A DNA stretch of 64,000 bases, taken from assembly GCA_027488215.1 (NCBI GenBank), contig JAIYCB010000031.1, positions 1-64,000 of the forward strand, in the 5' to 3' direction. The notes below the pieces were generated by a model. It saw only the letters and a program-made list of their open reading frames with translations. It ran no database searches and was not told the origin of the DNA. Positions 19,922 through 28,948 of this stretch are shown piece after piece. This DNA comes from Comamonadaceae bacterium (GTDB lineage Bacteria; Pseudomonadota; Gammaproteobacteria; Burkholderiales; Burkholderiaceae_C). Both the position numbers and the translations under genes were made by a program. The number at the start of each line of letters is the position of its first letter. Position 1 is the first letter of the stretch.

Positions 19922-21208
19922 ATGAACCTGTTTTCCACATTTGCCCGCAGTCTGGGTTCTCTGTTGATGTTGCTCTGGCTTTCATTGGGGACCAGCAGCG
20001 TGTTGGCGCAGTTTCGGGTCGAGGTCACGGGGGTTGGTCTGACCCAGTTGCCCGTTCTGTTGGCACCTTTCAAGGGAGAAGCCCAAGCCGGCCAAAAATT
20101 GTCGGAGATCGTGCAAGCAGACCTGACCCGCAGTGGCCAATTCAAGCCTCTTCCTGCGACCAGTTTGACGCTGGACGAAATGAGCCGCCCGGAATGGTCG
20201 GCCTTGCGTCCTTTGGCGGCTGAGGCACTGGTGGCTGGATCGGTCACTCGCTTGGCCAATGGCCGTTTCGAAGTGCGGGCTAGGCTGTGGGACGCCGTTA
20301 AGGGCCAGGAAAAATCCGACTTCAGGGACAACGTCTCGGCAGCTGATCTGCGCTTGTCTGCACACCGCGTGTCTGACTGGGTTTACCAGCAGCTGACCGG
20401 AACACCCGGCGTTTTCACCTCCCGTATCAGTTACGTCACCAAATCCGGAGGTCGCTATAACCTCTGGATCGCCGACTCCGATGGAGAGGGCGCACGATCT
20501 GCACTGACCAGTCCTGAACCCATCATCTCACCCTCTTGGTCGCCCAATGGCACCCAACTGGCGTATGTATCGTTTGAGTCACGCAAGCCGGTGGTTTACG
20601 TGCATGAACTGGCCAGTGGTCAGCGAAGGGTGGTGGCCAACTTCAAAGGCTCCAACAGTGCTCCGGCCTGGGCCCCCGATGGCCGCTCGATTGTGGCCAC
20701 GCTCAGCCGCGATGGCGGTTCACAGTTGTACCGGATACCCCTTCAAGGCGGCGAGCCCCAGCGCCTGACCTCGGGCAACATCAACACCGAACCTGCTTTT
20801 TCACCCGATGGCAACACTTTGTACTTTGTCAGCGACCGAGGGGGTAACCCTCAAATTTACAAAATGTCTGCTCAAGGTGGACCTGCCGACAGGGTGACTT
20901 TTTCAGGCAACTACAACATCTCGCCTGCCATCAGCCCCGATGGCCGCTGGTTGGCCTATGTCTCACGCCTGCCCGGCGGTTTTCGCTTGCACCTGATGGA
21001 ACTGGCTACAGGACAAGTCACGGCTTTGACGGAAACCCATGCCGATGAGCGCCCCAGTTTTGCCGCCAACAGCCGTTTGCTGGTGTATGCCACACAGCAA
21101 GGCGGCGAGGCCTTGATGACCACCACACTGGATGGCCGCATCAAAGCCCGCTTGGCTGGGCAAGGCGGCGACATCCGTGAGCCACATTGGGGGCCGGTGC
21201 GGCCCTGA
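19922..21208 (+). CDS. tolB: Tol-Pal system beta-propeller protein TolB
   Basis: Periplasmic component of the Tol-Pal envelope system, which binds Pal and helps outer-membrane constriction at division. It has 428 residues with a clear signal peptide (MNLFSTFARSLGSLLMLLWL, probably cut after VLAQ). An N-terminal alpha/beta domain is followed by a beta-propeller of repeated PD40-type blades (SPSWSPNGTQLAYVS, APAWAPDGRSIVATLS, EPAFSPDGNTLYFVSD, SPAISPDGRWLAYVS). Pal and CpoB follow on the same strand. TolQ/R/A are not next to it in this window. Confidence 0.97.
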   Translation: MNLFSTFARSLGSLLMLLWLSLGTSSVLAQFRVEVTGVGLTQLPVLLAPFKGEAQAGQKLSEIVQADLTRSGQFKPLPATSLTLDEMSRPEWSALRPLAAEALVAGSVTRLANGRFEVRARLWDAVKGQEKSDFRDNVSAADLRLSAHRVSDWVYQQLTGTPGVFTSRISYVTKSGGRYNLWIADSDGEGARSALTSPEPIISPSWSPNGTQLAYVSFESRKPVVYVHELASGQRRVVANFKGSNSAPAWAPDGRSIVATLSRDGGSQLYRIPLQGGEPQRLTSGNINTEPAFSPDGNTLYFVSDRGGNPQIYKMSAQGGPADRVTFSGNYNISPAISPDGRWLAYVSRLPGGFRLHLMELATGQVTALTETHADERPSFAANSRLLVYATQQGGEALMTTTLDGRIKARLAGQGGDIREPHWGPVRP

Positions 21209-21248
21209 GGTCTGAATTTAAAATCAGTTTTTATCCATGAGGTTGTAT

Positions 21249-21797
21249 ATGAAAAAGCATTTTGGGTCTTTGTTGATGGTCTCCCTGGTCCTGGCGGGCT
21301 GCGCCTCGGGTGTCAAGCTTGATGAAGTGCCTGTCGAAGACAAATCGGCCACATCCAGGGGGAGCGTTGGCGTTCAAGCTGTTGGTGCTGGACAAGGTGG
21401 CGCTCAAACCAGCGCAACGCCTGTAGCGCCTGTGTCTGTTGGCCAAAATTCGGCAGGTCAAGGTCCTGTCGGTATTGCCCATGTGGTGTTTTTTGACTAC
21501 GACAGTTTTGTCCTTCGCCCCGAAGCGCGTCCTGTGATTGCTTCGCACGCCCAGTTTTTGCAAGCCAACAAACAGCGCAAAGCCAATTTGGAAGGTCACA
21601 CCGATGACCGTGGTGGCCGTGAATACAACCTTGCCTTGGGCCAAAAGCGTGCCGATGCGGTGCGCCAAGCTCTGAGCCTCTTGGGTGTGCCAGAGTCACA
21701 ACTCGAAGCCGTGAGCTTTGGCAAGGAAAAGCCCTTGGCCAACGGGAGTTCCGAGGCTGATCAGGCTCAAAACCGCCGCGTTGAAATCCGTTACTGA
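21249..21797 (+). CDS. pal: Peptidoglycan-associated lipoprotein Pal
   Basis: Outer-membrane lipoprotein that anchors the Tol system to peptidoglycan. The signal ends in the lipobox LAGC at about residues 15-18. A low-complexity Gly/Gln/Ala linker follows, then an OmpA-like domain (about 75-180) with GHTDDRGGREYNLALGQKRA, whose Asp and Arg contact diaminopimelate. An upstream ATG at 21237 adds four residues; the ATG at 21249 has the better ribosome-binding site (GAGG). The product is 182 aa. It is cotranscribed with tolB and cpoB. Confidence 0.97.
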   Translation: MKKHFGSLLMVSLVLAGCASGVKLDEVPVEDKSATSRGSVGVQAVGAGQGGAQTSATPVAPVSVGQNSAGQGPVGIAHVVFFDYDSFVLRPEARPVIASHAQFLQANKQRKANLEGHTDDRGGREYNLALGQKRADAVRQALSLLGVPESQLEAVSFGKEKPLANGSSEADQAQNRRVEIRY

Positions 21798-21805
21798 GGT
21801 CTACC

Positions 21806-22615
21806 ATGCAACACCTTCGATCCGGCTGGCGCAGTGCTTCCATGACGCTGACTCTCGTGATAGCGGGTTTGTCCAGTCCGGTCCAGGCCTCCTTGTTTGG
21901 CGGGGATGATGAAGCGCGGCGGGCCATCCTCGATTTGCGCCAGCGTCTGGAACAATCCCAAAACGTCACCCGTGCCCTGATCGAGCAAAACGCCCAGACT
22001 CAAAACCAGGCCCAAAACCAGGCCATTACGCAGCTGCGCAGTGCCCTGCTGGATTTGCAAGGCCAAATCGACCGACTCAAATCAGAACTGGCGCAAAGCC
22101 TGGGCGCACAGGAGCGACTGGCCCGTGACCTGACCGAATTGCAGTTGCGACAAAAAGATGTGCTCAGTGCTGTTGATGACCGACTGCGTCGGTTTGAACC
22201 CGTGCCCACGACCATCGATGGCCGCGAGGTCCTGGTCGACCCCGCAGAAAAAGCCGAATTTGATAAAGCCATGGCGCTGTTTCGCCAGGCCGACTTTACA
22301 GCCGCGCAAACCGCGCTGGCATCATTTGTTTTGCGGCGTGGGGCCAGTGCTTATGTGCCCTCGGCTCTGTTCTGGTTGGGCAATGCCCAGTACGCCAACA
22401 AGGCTTACAAAGACTCTCTGGCAAATTTTCAGAAGCTACTGAGCATGGCGCCGACCCATCCACGTGCGGCCGAGGCCATGCTGGCCATCTCCAATGTGCA
22501 GATCGAACTCAAGGACATGAAGGCGGCTCGCCAAACCTTGGAAGATTTGATTGCGGCTTATCCCCAGGCCGAAGCGGCGAGCACCGCCCGCGAGCGCCTG
22601 AGCCGCCTGCGCTGA
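21806..22615 (+). CDS. cpoB: Cell division coordinator CpoB (YbgF)
   Basis: Periplasmic TPR protein that coordinates peptidoglycan synthesis with Tol-driven outer-membrane constriction. It has 269 residues. A signal peptide (about 1-29) is followed by a Gln-rich coiled coil (about 40-115), which trimerises in homologs. The C-terminal TPR repeats start near 145 (EFDKAMALFRQADF, ALFWLGNAQYANKAYKDSLANFQKLL, HPRAAEAMLAISNVQIELKD). It starts nine bases after pal and has a GAGGT ribosome-binding site. Confidence 0.96.
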   Translation: MQHLRSGWRSASMTLTLVIAGLSSPVQASLFGGDDEARRAILDLRQRLEQSQNVTRALIEQNAQTQNQAQNQAITQLRSALLDLQGQIDRLKSELAQSLGAQERLARDLTELQLRQKDVLSAVDDRLRRFEPVPTTIDGREVLVDPAEKAEFDKAMALFRQADFTAAQTALASFVLRRGASAYVPSALFWLGNAQYANKAYKDSLANFQKLLSMAPTHPRAAEAMLAISNVQIELKDMKAARQTLEDLIAAYPQAEAASTARERLSRLR

Positions 22616-22621
22616 CATCGA

Positions 22622-23734
22622 ATGGCTTTTTTTTCTGCGGATGAAGTCCAGCAGTTGGTCTACCAGGTTTGGGGGGCCAGTTTTGTGCTGTCCCTCTTGG
22701 CGGGGTTCTTGATTCACAGAGGACACTTTTGCACCATGGGCGCCATCAGCGACTGGGTGGTCATGCGTGACGCTACCCGTCTGCGGCAATGGGCTTTGGC
22801 AGTGGCGGTGGCCATGGCTGGTTTTGGACTGATGGCCTGGCTGGGCTGGATCAGCCCTCTGAGCACCATCTACGCATCATCCAAGCTGACTTGGTTGTCA
22901 GCGCTTTTGGGAGGGGGCTTGTTCGGCCTGGGCATGGTGCTGGCTTCAGGCTGCAGCAGCAAATCTCTGGTTCGTCTGGCGGCGGGCAACCTCAAATCCT
23001 TGGTGGTCTTGCTGGCCATGGCGGTCTCTGCACTCGCTGCCATGCGCGGCCTGACGGCGGTATGGCGTGTGCATGGTCTAGACTCGGTGTCCATCGATTT
23101 GCCTCATGGCCCTTTTGTGGGTCAGTGGTTGTCGGCCTTATATGGACTTGATTTGCGTTCTGCCATAGGCATCAGCGCGGGCCTTGTGTCTTTGTTTTTG
23201 TGCTTATGGGTGGTGAAAGACAGTCGGTTCCACACGGTTACAAACTGGGTCACAGGGGCAGGTTTGGGACTCCTGGTGGTGGCGCTGTGGTGGGTCAGCG
23301 GCGTGCTGGGCTTTGTGCCTGAACACCCGGATACGCTGGAGCCGGTGTTCCTTGCCACCCACAGTGGTCGCATGGAAGCGTTGAGCTTCACAGCCCCTGT
23401 AGCCTATTGGCTCGACGCGTTCATGTACTACAGCGATGGCAGCAAACGGCTGACTTTGGGCATGGTGACTGTCGTCGGAATTTTGTGCGGTGCCTGCCTG
23501 AGTGCCTTGTTGGAAGGCAGCTTTCGTTGGGAAGGCTTCACCAACCCCGCAGACTTGGTGCGTCATTTGCTGGGGGGCACGCTGATGGGCACAGGCGGAG
23601 TACTGGCCATGGGCTGCACTTTTGGTCAAGGACTCAGCGGACTGTCCACATTGGGCTTGGGCAGCATGATTTCGGTGCTGGGCATCTTTGCAGGCACTTG
23701 GCTCGCTTTGCATTGGCAAATGCGCCAAGCCTGA
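22622..23734 (+). CDS. YeeE/YedE family (thiosulfate-type) inner-membrane transporter
   Basis: Multi-span membrane protein of 370 residues in the YeeE/YedE family. A characterised member, TsuA, imports thiosulfate through a row of conserved cysteines. Comparable cysteines are visible in HFCTMGAISDW (about residue 36), LASGCSSKSL (about 119) and AMGCTFGQGLSG (about 332), each in a Gly-rich re-entrant loop. About nine hydrophobic spans can be drawn. It starts 7 bases after cpoB, so it may be on the same transcript, although its function is unrelated. No TusA-like partner gene is adjacent. Substrate assignment is inference. Confidence 0.9.
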   Translation: MAFFSADEVQQLVYQVWGASFVLSLLAGFLIHRGHFCTMGAISDWVVMRDATRLRQWALAVAVAMAGFGLMAWLGWISPLSTIYASSKLTWLSALLGGGLFGLGMVLASGCSSKSLVRLAAGNLKSLVVLLAMAVSALAAMRGLTAVWRVHGLDSVSIDLPHGPFVGQWLSALYGLDLRSAIGISAGLVSLFLCLWVVKDSRFHTVTNWVTGAGLGLLVVALWWVSGVLGFVPEHPDTLEPVFLATHSGRMEALSFTAPVAYWLDAFMYYSDGSKRLTLGMVTVVGILCGACLSALLEGSFRWEGFTNPADLVRHLLGGTLMGTGGVLAMGCTFGQGLSGLSTLGLGSMISVLGIFAGTWLALHWQMRQA

Positions 23735-23763
23735 GCCTATTCACACTGAAACAAGCCACGCCC

Positions 23764-24561
23764 ATGAATGAGAAGCTTTTGATGGACCTATTGGACGATG
23801 AAAGCACACGCCGTTTCGGTGGTTTGCAGCGCCTGTATGGCATCGCGGGTGCCCAACGGATAAGACAAGCGCATGTGGTTGTGGTGGGCATTGGTGGGGT
23901 TGGTTCTTGGGCCGCAGAAGCGCTGGCTCGCAGTGGCGTTGCCCGTTTGAGCCTCATTGACATGGACCACATTTCAGAGTCCAACATCAACCGTCAAATC
24001 CACTCGCTCAGCAGCACCACAGGCCAATCCAAAGTATTGGCCATGCAAGAGCGCATCGCCTTGATACACCCACAGTGCATGGTCGATGCCCTCGACGAAT
24101 TCGTGAGCCCCGAAAATTGGCCCTCACTTTTACCGGCGAAGCCAGATGCGTTGATCGATGCCTGTGATCAGGTCAAGGCCAAAGTGAGCTTGGCGCAATG
24201 GGCACTGGATGAAGGTTTGGGTTTTATCACCGTTGGGGCTGCCGGAGGTAAACGCCTGGCGCACAAGGTCGATGTGGACGACCTGTCTCGCATCACGCAC
24301 GACCCTTTGTTGGCGCAGTTGCGGTACCGCTTGCGTAAACACCATGGTGCTGCCAGAGGCGACAAACGCATCGGAATCCAGGGCGTCTTCAGCCGCGAGG
24401 CTGTGGCTCCTCCTGACGCTTCGTGTGGCTTGGACAGCGATGGCTCGCTCAATTGTCACGGTTACGGATCGGTGGTCAGTGTGACGGCCACCTTTGGCAT
24501 GTGTGCGGCCTCTGAAATTTTGAATTTTTTGGCCAAGCCACTGAATAAGCCCTTGAATTAA
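23764..24561 (+). CDS. tcdA: tRNA threonylcarbamoyladenosine dehydratase
   Basis: TcdA (CsdL/YgdL) cyclises t6A37 to ct6A in ANN-decoding tRNAs, using ATP in an E1-like fold. It has 265 residues. The nucleotide-binding loop is VVVGIGGVGSWAAEALARSG and LSLIDMDHISESNINRQ follows. VGAAGGKRLAHKVDVDDLS lies in the middle and the C-terminal part includes GSVVSVTATFGMCAASE. The frame opens further upstream inside the preceding gene, but the ATG at 23764 matches the family. tRNA-Lys(UUU), which reads AAA/AAG and is a plausible ct6A substrate, lies 45 bases downstream. Confidence 0.95.
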   Translation: MNEKLLMDLLDDESTRRFGGLQRLYGIAGAQRIRQAHVVVVGIGGVGSWAAEALARSGVARLSLIDMDHISESNINRQIHSLSSTTGQSKVLAMQERIALIHPQCMVDALDEFVSPENWPSLLPAKPDALIDACDQVKAKVSLAQWALDEGLGFITVGAAGGKRLAHKVDVDDLSRITHDPLLAQLRYRLRKHHGAARGDKRIGIQGVFSREAVAPPDASCGLDSDGSLNCHGYGSVVSVTATFGMCAASEILNFLAKPLNKPLN

Positions 24562-24564
24562 GGC

Positions 24565-24570
24565 TATAAT
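24565..24570 (+). promoter_or_regulatory. Likely -10 box of the tRNA-Lys promoter
   Basis: A consensus TATAAT lies just after the tcdA stop codon and 37 bases before the mature tRNA. The -35 element at the expected distance is weak. This would give a leader of about 30 bases. Confidence 0.5.
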
Positions 24571-24606
24571 CGTAGTCTTGCTGCAGTGCACCTGCTTTGC
24601 AGCATA

Positions 24607-24682
24607 GGGACCATAGCTCAGTTGGTAGAGCAGCGGACTTTTAATCCGTTTGTCGTGGGTTCGACCCCCGCTGGTCCCACCA
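24607..24682 (+). tRNA. tRNA-Lys (anticodon UUU)
   Basis: A 76-base tRNA including an encoded CCA end. The acceptor stem pairs GGGACCA with TGGTCCC. The D-arm (GCTCAGTTGGTAGAGC), the anticodon stem GCGGA/TCCGT and the T-arm (GTGGGTTCGACCCCCGC) all fold. The loop CTTTTAA places anticodon TTT at 24640-24642, giving Lys. A terminator follows immediately, so it is a single-tRNA transcript. Confidence 0.97.
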
Positions 24683-24687
24683 AATTC

Positions 24688-24724
24688 AAAAGCACTTTGT
24701 ACTCCGGTTCAAAGTGCTTTTTTC
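24688..24724 (+). terminator. Terminator after tRNA-Lys
   Basis: AAAGCACTTTG pairs with CAAAGTGCTTT around a ten-base loop, followed by T residues. The flanking A-tract makes it weakly bidirectional, so it may also stop transcripts of the minus-strand ABC-F gene. Confidence 0.85.
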
Positions 24725-24836
24725 GTTTTCAGTGCCCTGACTAGCCCAAGTCCTGCATCGGGCAAGGGGTACTGATGGCTGGGACGGTCATTTGGAATTC
24801 CCCCTATGAGCCATGCATGAGATGACCCACAGCTGT

Positions 24837-26852
24837 TCAATTCGAAGTGGCTTCTTCCAGCAATGACGTCAACTCAAGCCAACGCTCTTCCAGGGTACTC
24901 ACCTCATCGGCCAGGGCTTTGAGGCGGCGGCCAGCCTCGGCAATCTCAGCCGGAGGCAATGGGGTCGTCAGCAGCTGTTCAAGCTGGGATTTTTCGGCCT
25001 CGATGCTCGCCATGCGCTGTTCGTTTTGCTCCAGTTCTCGTTTCAGGGGGCGTGTGTGGGCTGCCAGTTGCTGACGCCTTTGCGCTTCGAGTTTGCGCTG
25101 TTCGGCACTGCTGATGCTTGATGCGTTTGATGCGTCCGCTGGTGAAGTCAGTGGTTCGATGGCGGGCACTGGAACCTGTTTTACAGCTGTCGAAATCCAT
25201 ACGGCAGTGTCGCGAATGGCATTTTTGGCCTCTTCGCGCAGACGTTTGGATTCATCCAACAGGTATTTTTGATAATCGTCCAAGTCTCCATCAAAAGGCT
25301 CAACCTTGCCCCGGCCCACCATCCAGAATTCGTCGCACACGGCGCGCAGCAAGGCGCGGTCGTGGCTGACCAGCATCACGGTGCCTTCGAACTCGTTGAG
25401 TGCCATCGACAGCGCCTCACGCGTCGCCAAATCCAGGTGGTTGGTCGGCTCGTCCAGCAGCAAGAGGTTGGGGCGTTGCCACACGATCATGGCCAACACC
25501 AGACGGGCTTTTTCTCCACCGCTCATGGAGCCGACGGCTTGTTTGACCATGTCGCCTGAAAAGTTGAAGGTGCCCAGGTAGTTGCGCAGGTCTTGCTCGC
25601 GGCTGGGCTCGCCGCTGTTCGGCCCCAGTTCCTTGGCAAGGCGGATCATGTGCTCCAGTGGGGTGTCCTGAGGGTGCAGCACATCCAGTTCTTGCTGGGC
25701 GAAGTAGCCGATGTTCAGGCCCTTGCCTTCGGTCAGCGTTCCTGTCAACAGCGGCAGGGTGCGGGCAATCGTCTTGACCAAGGTCGACTTGCCTTGACCG
25801 TTGGCACCCAAAATACCGATGCGCTGGCCTGCCAAAACTGATTTGCTGACGCCTTGCAAGATGGCTTTGGGCTCTTCGTCTACGATATAACCAAAACTCG
25901 CTTCGCTGATGGCGAGCATCGGGTTGGGCAAGTTGTTGGGCTCTTTGAAGCCAAAGGTGAATTCGGCCTCGGCCAGCAGTGGGGCCACTTTTTCCATGCG
26001 CTCGAGCGCTTTGACCCGGCTTTGCGCTTGTTTGGCCTTGCTGGCCTGGGCCTTGAAACGGTTGATGAACTTTTGCAAGTGGGCGATCTTGTCTTGCTGC
26101 TTGGCAAACGAGGCCTGTTGCAACTCCATTTGCTGCGCACGCAGGATTTCAAAACCGCTGTAGTTGCTGCCGTAGCGCGTCAGTTTGGCGTGCTCGATGT
26201 GCAGGGTGACGTTGGTCACCGCATCCAAAAACTCGCGGTCGTGGCTGATCACAATCATGGTGCCCGTGTAGCGCTGCAGCCAGGCTTCGAGCCACACCAG
26301 AGCGTCCAAGTCCAAGTGGTTGGTCGGTTCGTCGAGCAACAAAATGTCCGATGGACACATCAGGGCTCGGGCCAGCTGCAAGCGCATGCGCCAGCCGCCC
26401 GAAAAGCTGTTGACTGGCTTGTTCAGTTCATCGACACGAAAGCCCAACCCCAGAATGAGCGCCTCGGCACGGGGCAGGGCGTCGTGATCGCCCGCGTCTG
26501 CCAGGTCGGTGTAGACGTGCGCCATCTCCATGCCATCACCGCTTTCCTCGGCTGCTACCAGGCGTTGGCGCAGCTCTGCCAGGCGCGTGTCGCCTTCGAG
26601 CACGAATTCAGACGCTGGTTGGTCGGTCTCGGGCATGTTTTGCGCCACCTGCCCCATGCGCCAAGCTTTGGGCATGTCAAAGTCACCACCATCCTCGTGC
26701 AGGGTGCCGTTGAACAGGGCAAACAAGGTGGACTTGCCCGCGCCATTGCGCCCGACCAGACCGACCTTTTCTCCCGGGTTGAGTGTGACCGAGGCCTGGT
26801 CCAGCAGCACTTTGGTGCCGCGGCGGAGGGTGACGTTTTTAAGATTGATCAT
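24837..26852 (-). CDS. ABC-F family ATPase (YheS-like)
   Basis: Soluble protein with two ATP-binding cassettes and no membrane domain, typical of ABC-F ribosome-binding factors. It has 671 residues. NBD1 has Walker A GRNGAGKS, signature FSGGWRMR and LLLLDEPTNHLD. The inter-domain P-site tRNA interaction motif region is Lys/Gln-rich (about 230-290). NBD2 has GANGQGKS, MSGGEKAR and LLLLDEPTNHLD. A C-terminal coiled coil follows (about 590-668). This arrangement resembles E. coli YheS. The ATG at 26852 (MINLKNVTL) is preferred to the TTG nine bases upstream. Confidence 0.93.
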   Translation of the reverse strand: MINLKNVTLRRGTKVLLDQASVTLNPGEKVGLVGRNGAGKSTLFALFNGTLHEDGGDFDMPKAWRMGQVAQNMPETDQPASEFVLEGDTRLAELRQRLVAAEESGDGMEMAHVYTDLADAGDHDALPRAEALILGLGFRVDELNKPVNSFSGGWRMRLQLARALMCPSDILLLDEPTNHLDLDALVWLEAWLQRYTGTMIVISHDREFLDAVTNVTLHIEHAKLTRYGSNYSGFEILRAQQMELQQASFAKQQDKIAHLQKFINRFKAQASKAKQAQSRVKALERMEKVAPLLAEAEFTFGFKEPNNLPNPMLAISEASFGYIVDEEPKAILQGVSKSVLAGQRIGILGANGQGKSTLVKTIARTLPLLTGTLTEGKGLNIGYFAQQELDVLHPQDTPLEHMIRLAKELGPNSGEPSREQDLRNYLGTFNFSGDMVKQAVGSMSGGEKARLVLAMIVWQRPNLLLLDEPTNHLDLATREALSMALNEFEGTVMLVSHDRALLRAVCDEFWMVGRGKVEPFDGDLDDYQKYLLDESKRLREEAKNAIRDTAVWISTAVKQVPVPAIEPLTSPADASNASSISSAEQRKLEAQRRQQLAAHTRPLKRELEQNEQRMASIEAEKSQLEQLLTTPLPPAEIAEAGRRLKALADEVSTLEERWLELTSLLEEATSN

Positions 26853-26901
26853 GAGAAGCAAATGCCCAGGAACCGATCCGGGGTGTGGGCTGTGACCAGG
26901 G

Positions 26902-27786
26902 TCAGGCCTGGAGAGTCAAAAGGGATTCGCGGGTGATCAGCAGTACCTGATCGTCGCCCGCACTGGTGTCAAGCCAAGCCACTTCCAGCTTGGGAAAAGC
27001 CGCGATGAAGTTTGCCACCTCGTTGCCGATTTCCAGCACCAATACCGCGTGTTGGGTCATGCGTGATGGGGCATCTTTGAACAGCTGGCGTACAAAGTCC
27101 ATCCCATCCGAGCCGCCGGCCAGGGCCAGTTCGGGCTCGGCGCGGTATTCGGCGGGCAGGGCATCCATGCTGGCCTGGCACACATAGGGCGGGTTGCAAA
27201 GGATCAGGTCAAACGGCCCTGGTAATTCCGACAGGCCATCGCTGTGAGTGAGTTGGACACGCTCTTGGAGGTCGTGGCGCGCCACGTTGATGGCGGCCAC
27301 GGCGAGCGCATCGTCCGAAATATCTGCTCCGGTGACTTGAACCTCGGGCCAGGCCAGAGCGGCCAGCACGGCCAGGCTGCCGTTGCCGGTGCACAGGTCC
27401 AGCACGCGGATGGTCTGGTCAGACAACCAGGCGTCGATCGTGCCGTCGGCCAGCACCTCGGCAATCAGGCTGCGTGGCACGATGGCCCGTTCGTCGATGT
27501 AAAATGACACACCCTGCAACCAGGCTTCTTGCGTGAGGTAAGCGGTGGGCTTGCGGGTGGTGATGCGCTCCTCGATCAAGGCGGCGCAAGACGCTAGCTG
27601 CTCGGGCGTCACGGCTTGTTCGGCCACTTCGTTCAAGTCAGTGTCCAGTGGCAGGCCCAAACGCCAGAGCACCAGCCAGACGGCTTCGTCAAAAGCGCTC
27701 TGGGTGCCATGGCCGAAAGCCACGCCCGCTCGCGTGAGCCGCGCGTCCGATGCCGCGATCAGCTCAGAAAGGGTCTGCACACTCAT
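26902..27786 (-). CDS. prmB: 50S ribosomal protein L3 N5-glutamine methyltransferase
   Basis: PrmB methylates a glutamine of ribosomal protein L3. It has 294 residues. The SAM-binding motif is [16 protein letters not shown] and the catalytic motif for glutamine N-methylation is NPPYV, preceded by FDLILC. The N-terminal helical domain contains [18 protein letters not shown], typical of PrmB/PrmC. PrmB is preferred over PrmC because the gene is not next to prfA, and the [18 protein letters not shown] region fits PrmB. Its start overlaps the dapE stop by four bases. Confidence 0.92.
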   Translation of the reverse strand: MSVQTLSELIAASDARLTRAGVAFGHGTQSAFDEAVWLVLWRLGLPLDTDLNEVAEQAVTPEQLASCAALIEERITTRKPTAYLTQEAWLQGVSFYIDERAIVPRSLIAEVLADGTIDAWLSDQTIRVLDLCTGNGSLAVLAALAWPEVQVTGADISDDALAVAAINVARHDLQERVQLTHSDGLSELPGPFDLILCNPPYVCQASMDALPAEYRAEPELALAGGSDGMDFVRQLFKDAPSRMTQHAVLVLEIGNEVANFIAAFPKLEVAWLDTSAGDDQVLLITRESLLTLQA

Positions 27787-28946
27787 GCGGACAGGCCCGC
27801 GTTGAGTTGTTCCAGCGTGCGGCGGTAAATGGCTTTGAGCGGGGCGATGTCGACAAGCGCCACATGCTCGTTGACCTTGTGGATGGTCGCGTTGGGCGGG
27901 CCAAATTCAATGACCTGCGGGCAAATCTGGGCGATGAAGCGGCCGTCGCTCGTGCCGCCCGTGGTGGACAGCTCGGTGCTCAGACCCGTTTGGTCGGCAA
28001 TGGCTTTTTGAATCGCGGCCACCAAAGTGCCCGGTGTGGTCAAAAACGGCAAGCCGCCGATCGTCCATGTCAGTTCGTATTTCAGGTCATGCTTGTCGAG
28101 CACTGCTTTGAGGCGTTGCTGCAGGCTCTCCGGCGTAGATTCGGTGCAAAAGCGGAAGTTGAAATCCACCACGCAATCGCCGGGGATCACGTTGCTCGCG
28201 CCCGTACCCGCGTGGATGTTGCTCACCTGCCAGCTGGTGGGCGGGAAGAAGGCGTTGCCTTCGTCCCAGCGGATGCTGACCAGCTCTGCCAATGCCGGTG
28301 CCAGACGGTGGATCGGGTTGTCGGCCAGGTGCTGGTAGGCGATGTGGCCTTGCACGCCTTTCACCGTCAGTTTGCCGCTCATCGTACCGCGTCGGCCGTT
28401 TTTGATCATGTCGCCGGTTTGCTGCACCGAGGTGGGCTCTCCGACGATGCAAAACTGTGGTGCTTCGCCACGGGTCTGGAGCGCTTTGCACACCACCACG
28501 GTGCCGTCGAGGGCTGGGCCCTCTTCGTCGCTGGTCAGCAAAAAGGCGATGCCTAAAGCCGGGTTGGAGTTGGCAGCCAGAAACTCTTGGACCGCCACGA
28601 CCATGGCCGCCAGAGAGGTTTTCATGTCACTCGCGCCACGACCGAACAGCTTGCCATCCCGGTGTGTGGGGGTGAAGGGGTCGCTGTCCCATTGCGTGAG
28701 CGGACCGGTGGGCACCACGTCGGTGTGGCCTGCAAAGGCCAGGGTCTGGCCGGAGGTGCCTGCCCGTTTGGCCCAGAGGTTACGTACGCGGAAGTTGTCG
28801 GGACCAGAATCCATGAATTCGCAAACAAAACCCAAGGGTCTTAAGGCTTCGGCGATCAGGTCCAGGCAGCCCTCATCGTTCGGGGTTACCGAGGGTCTGG
28901 AGATCAGCTGCTCGGCCAGGCGCAGGGTATCGTGACAGGTGCTCAT
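27783..28946 (-). CDS. dapE: Succinyl-diaminopimelate desuccinylase
   Basis: Zinc-dependent M20-type enzyme that removes succinate from N-succinyl-LL-diaminopimelate in lysine and peptidoglycan precursor synthesis. It has 387 residues from the ATG at 28946. The metal and catalytic motifs are [12 protein letters not shown] and [14 protein letters not shown], with [15 protein letters not shown] late in the chain. The dimerisation domain lies between them. It starts two bases beyond the dapC stop and overlaps prmB, forming a tight dapC-dapE-prmB operon. Confidence 0.97.
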   Translation of the reverse strand: MSTCHDTLRLAEQLISRPSVTPNDEGCLDLIAEALRPLGFVCEFMDSGPDNFRVRNLWAKRAGTSGQTLAFAGHTDVVPTGPLTQWDSDPFTPTHRDGKLFGRGASDMKTSLAAMVVAVQEFLAANSNPALGIAFLLTSDEEGPALDGTVVVCKALQTRGEAPQFCIVGEPTSVQQTGDMIKNGRRGTMSGKLTVKGVQGHIAYQHLADNPIHRLAPALAELVSIRWDEGNAFFPPTSWQVSNIHAGTGASNVIPGDCVVDFNFRFCTESTPESLQQRLKAVLDKHDLKYELTWTIGGLPFLTTPGTLVAAIQKAIADQTGLSTELSTTGGTSDGRFIAQICPQVIEFGPPNATIHKVNEHVALVDIAPLKAIYRRTLEQLNAGLSA

Positions 28947-28948
28947 AC

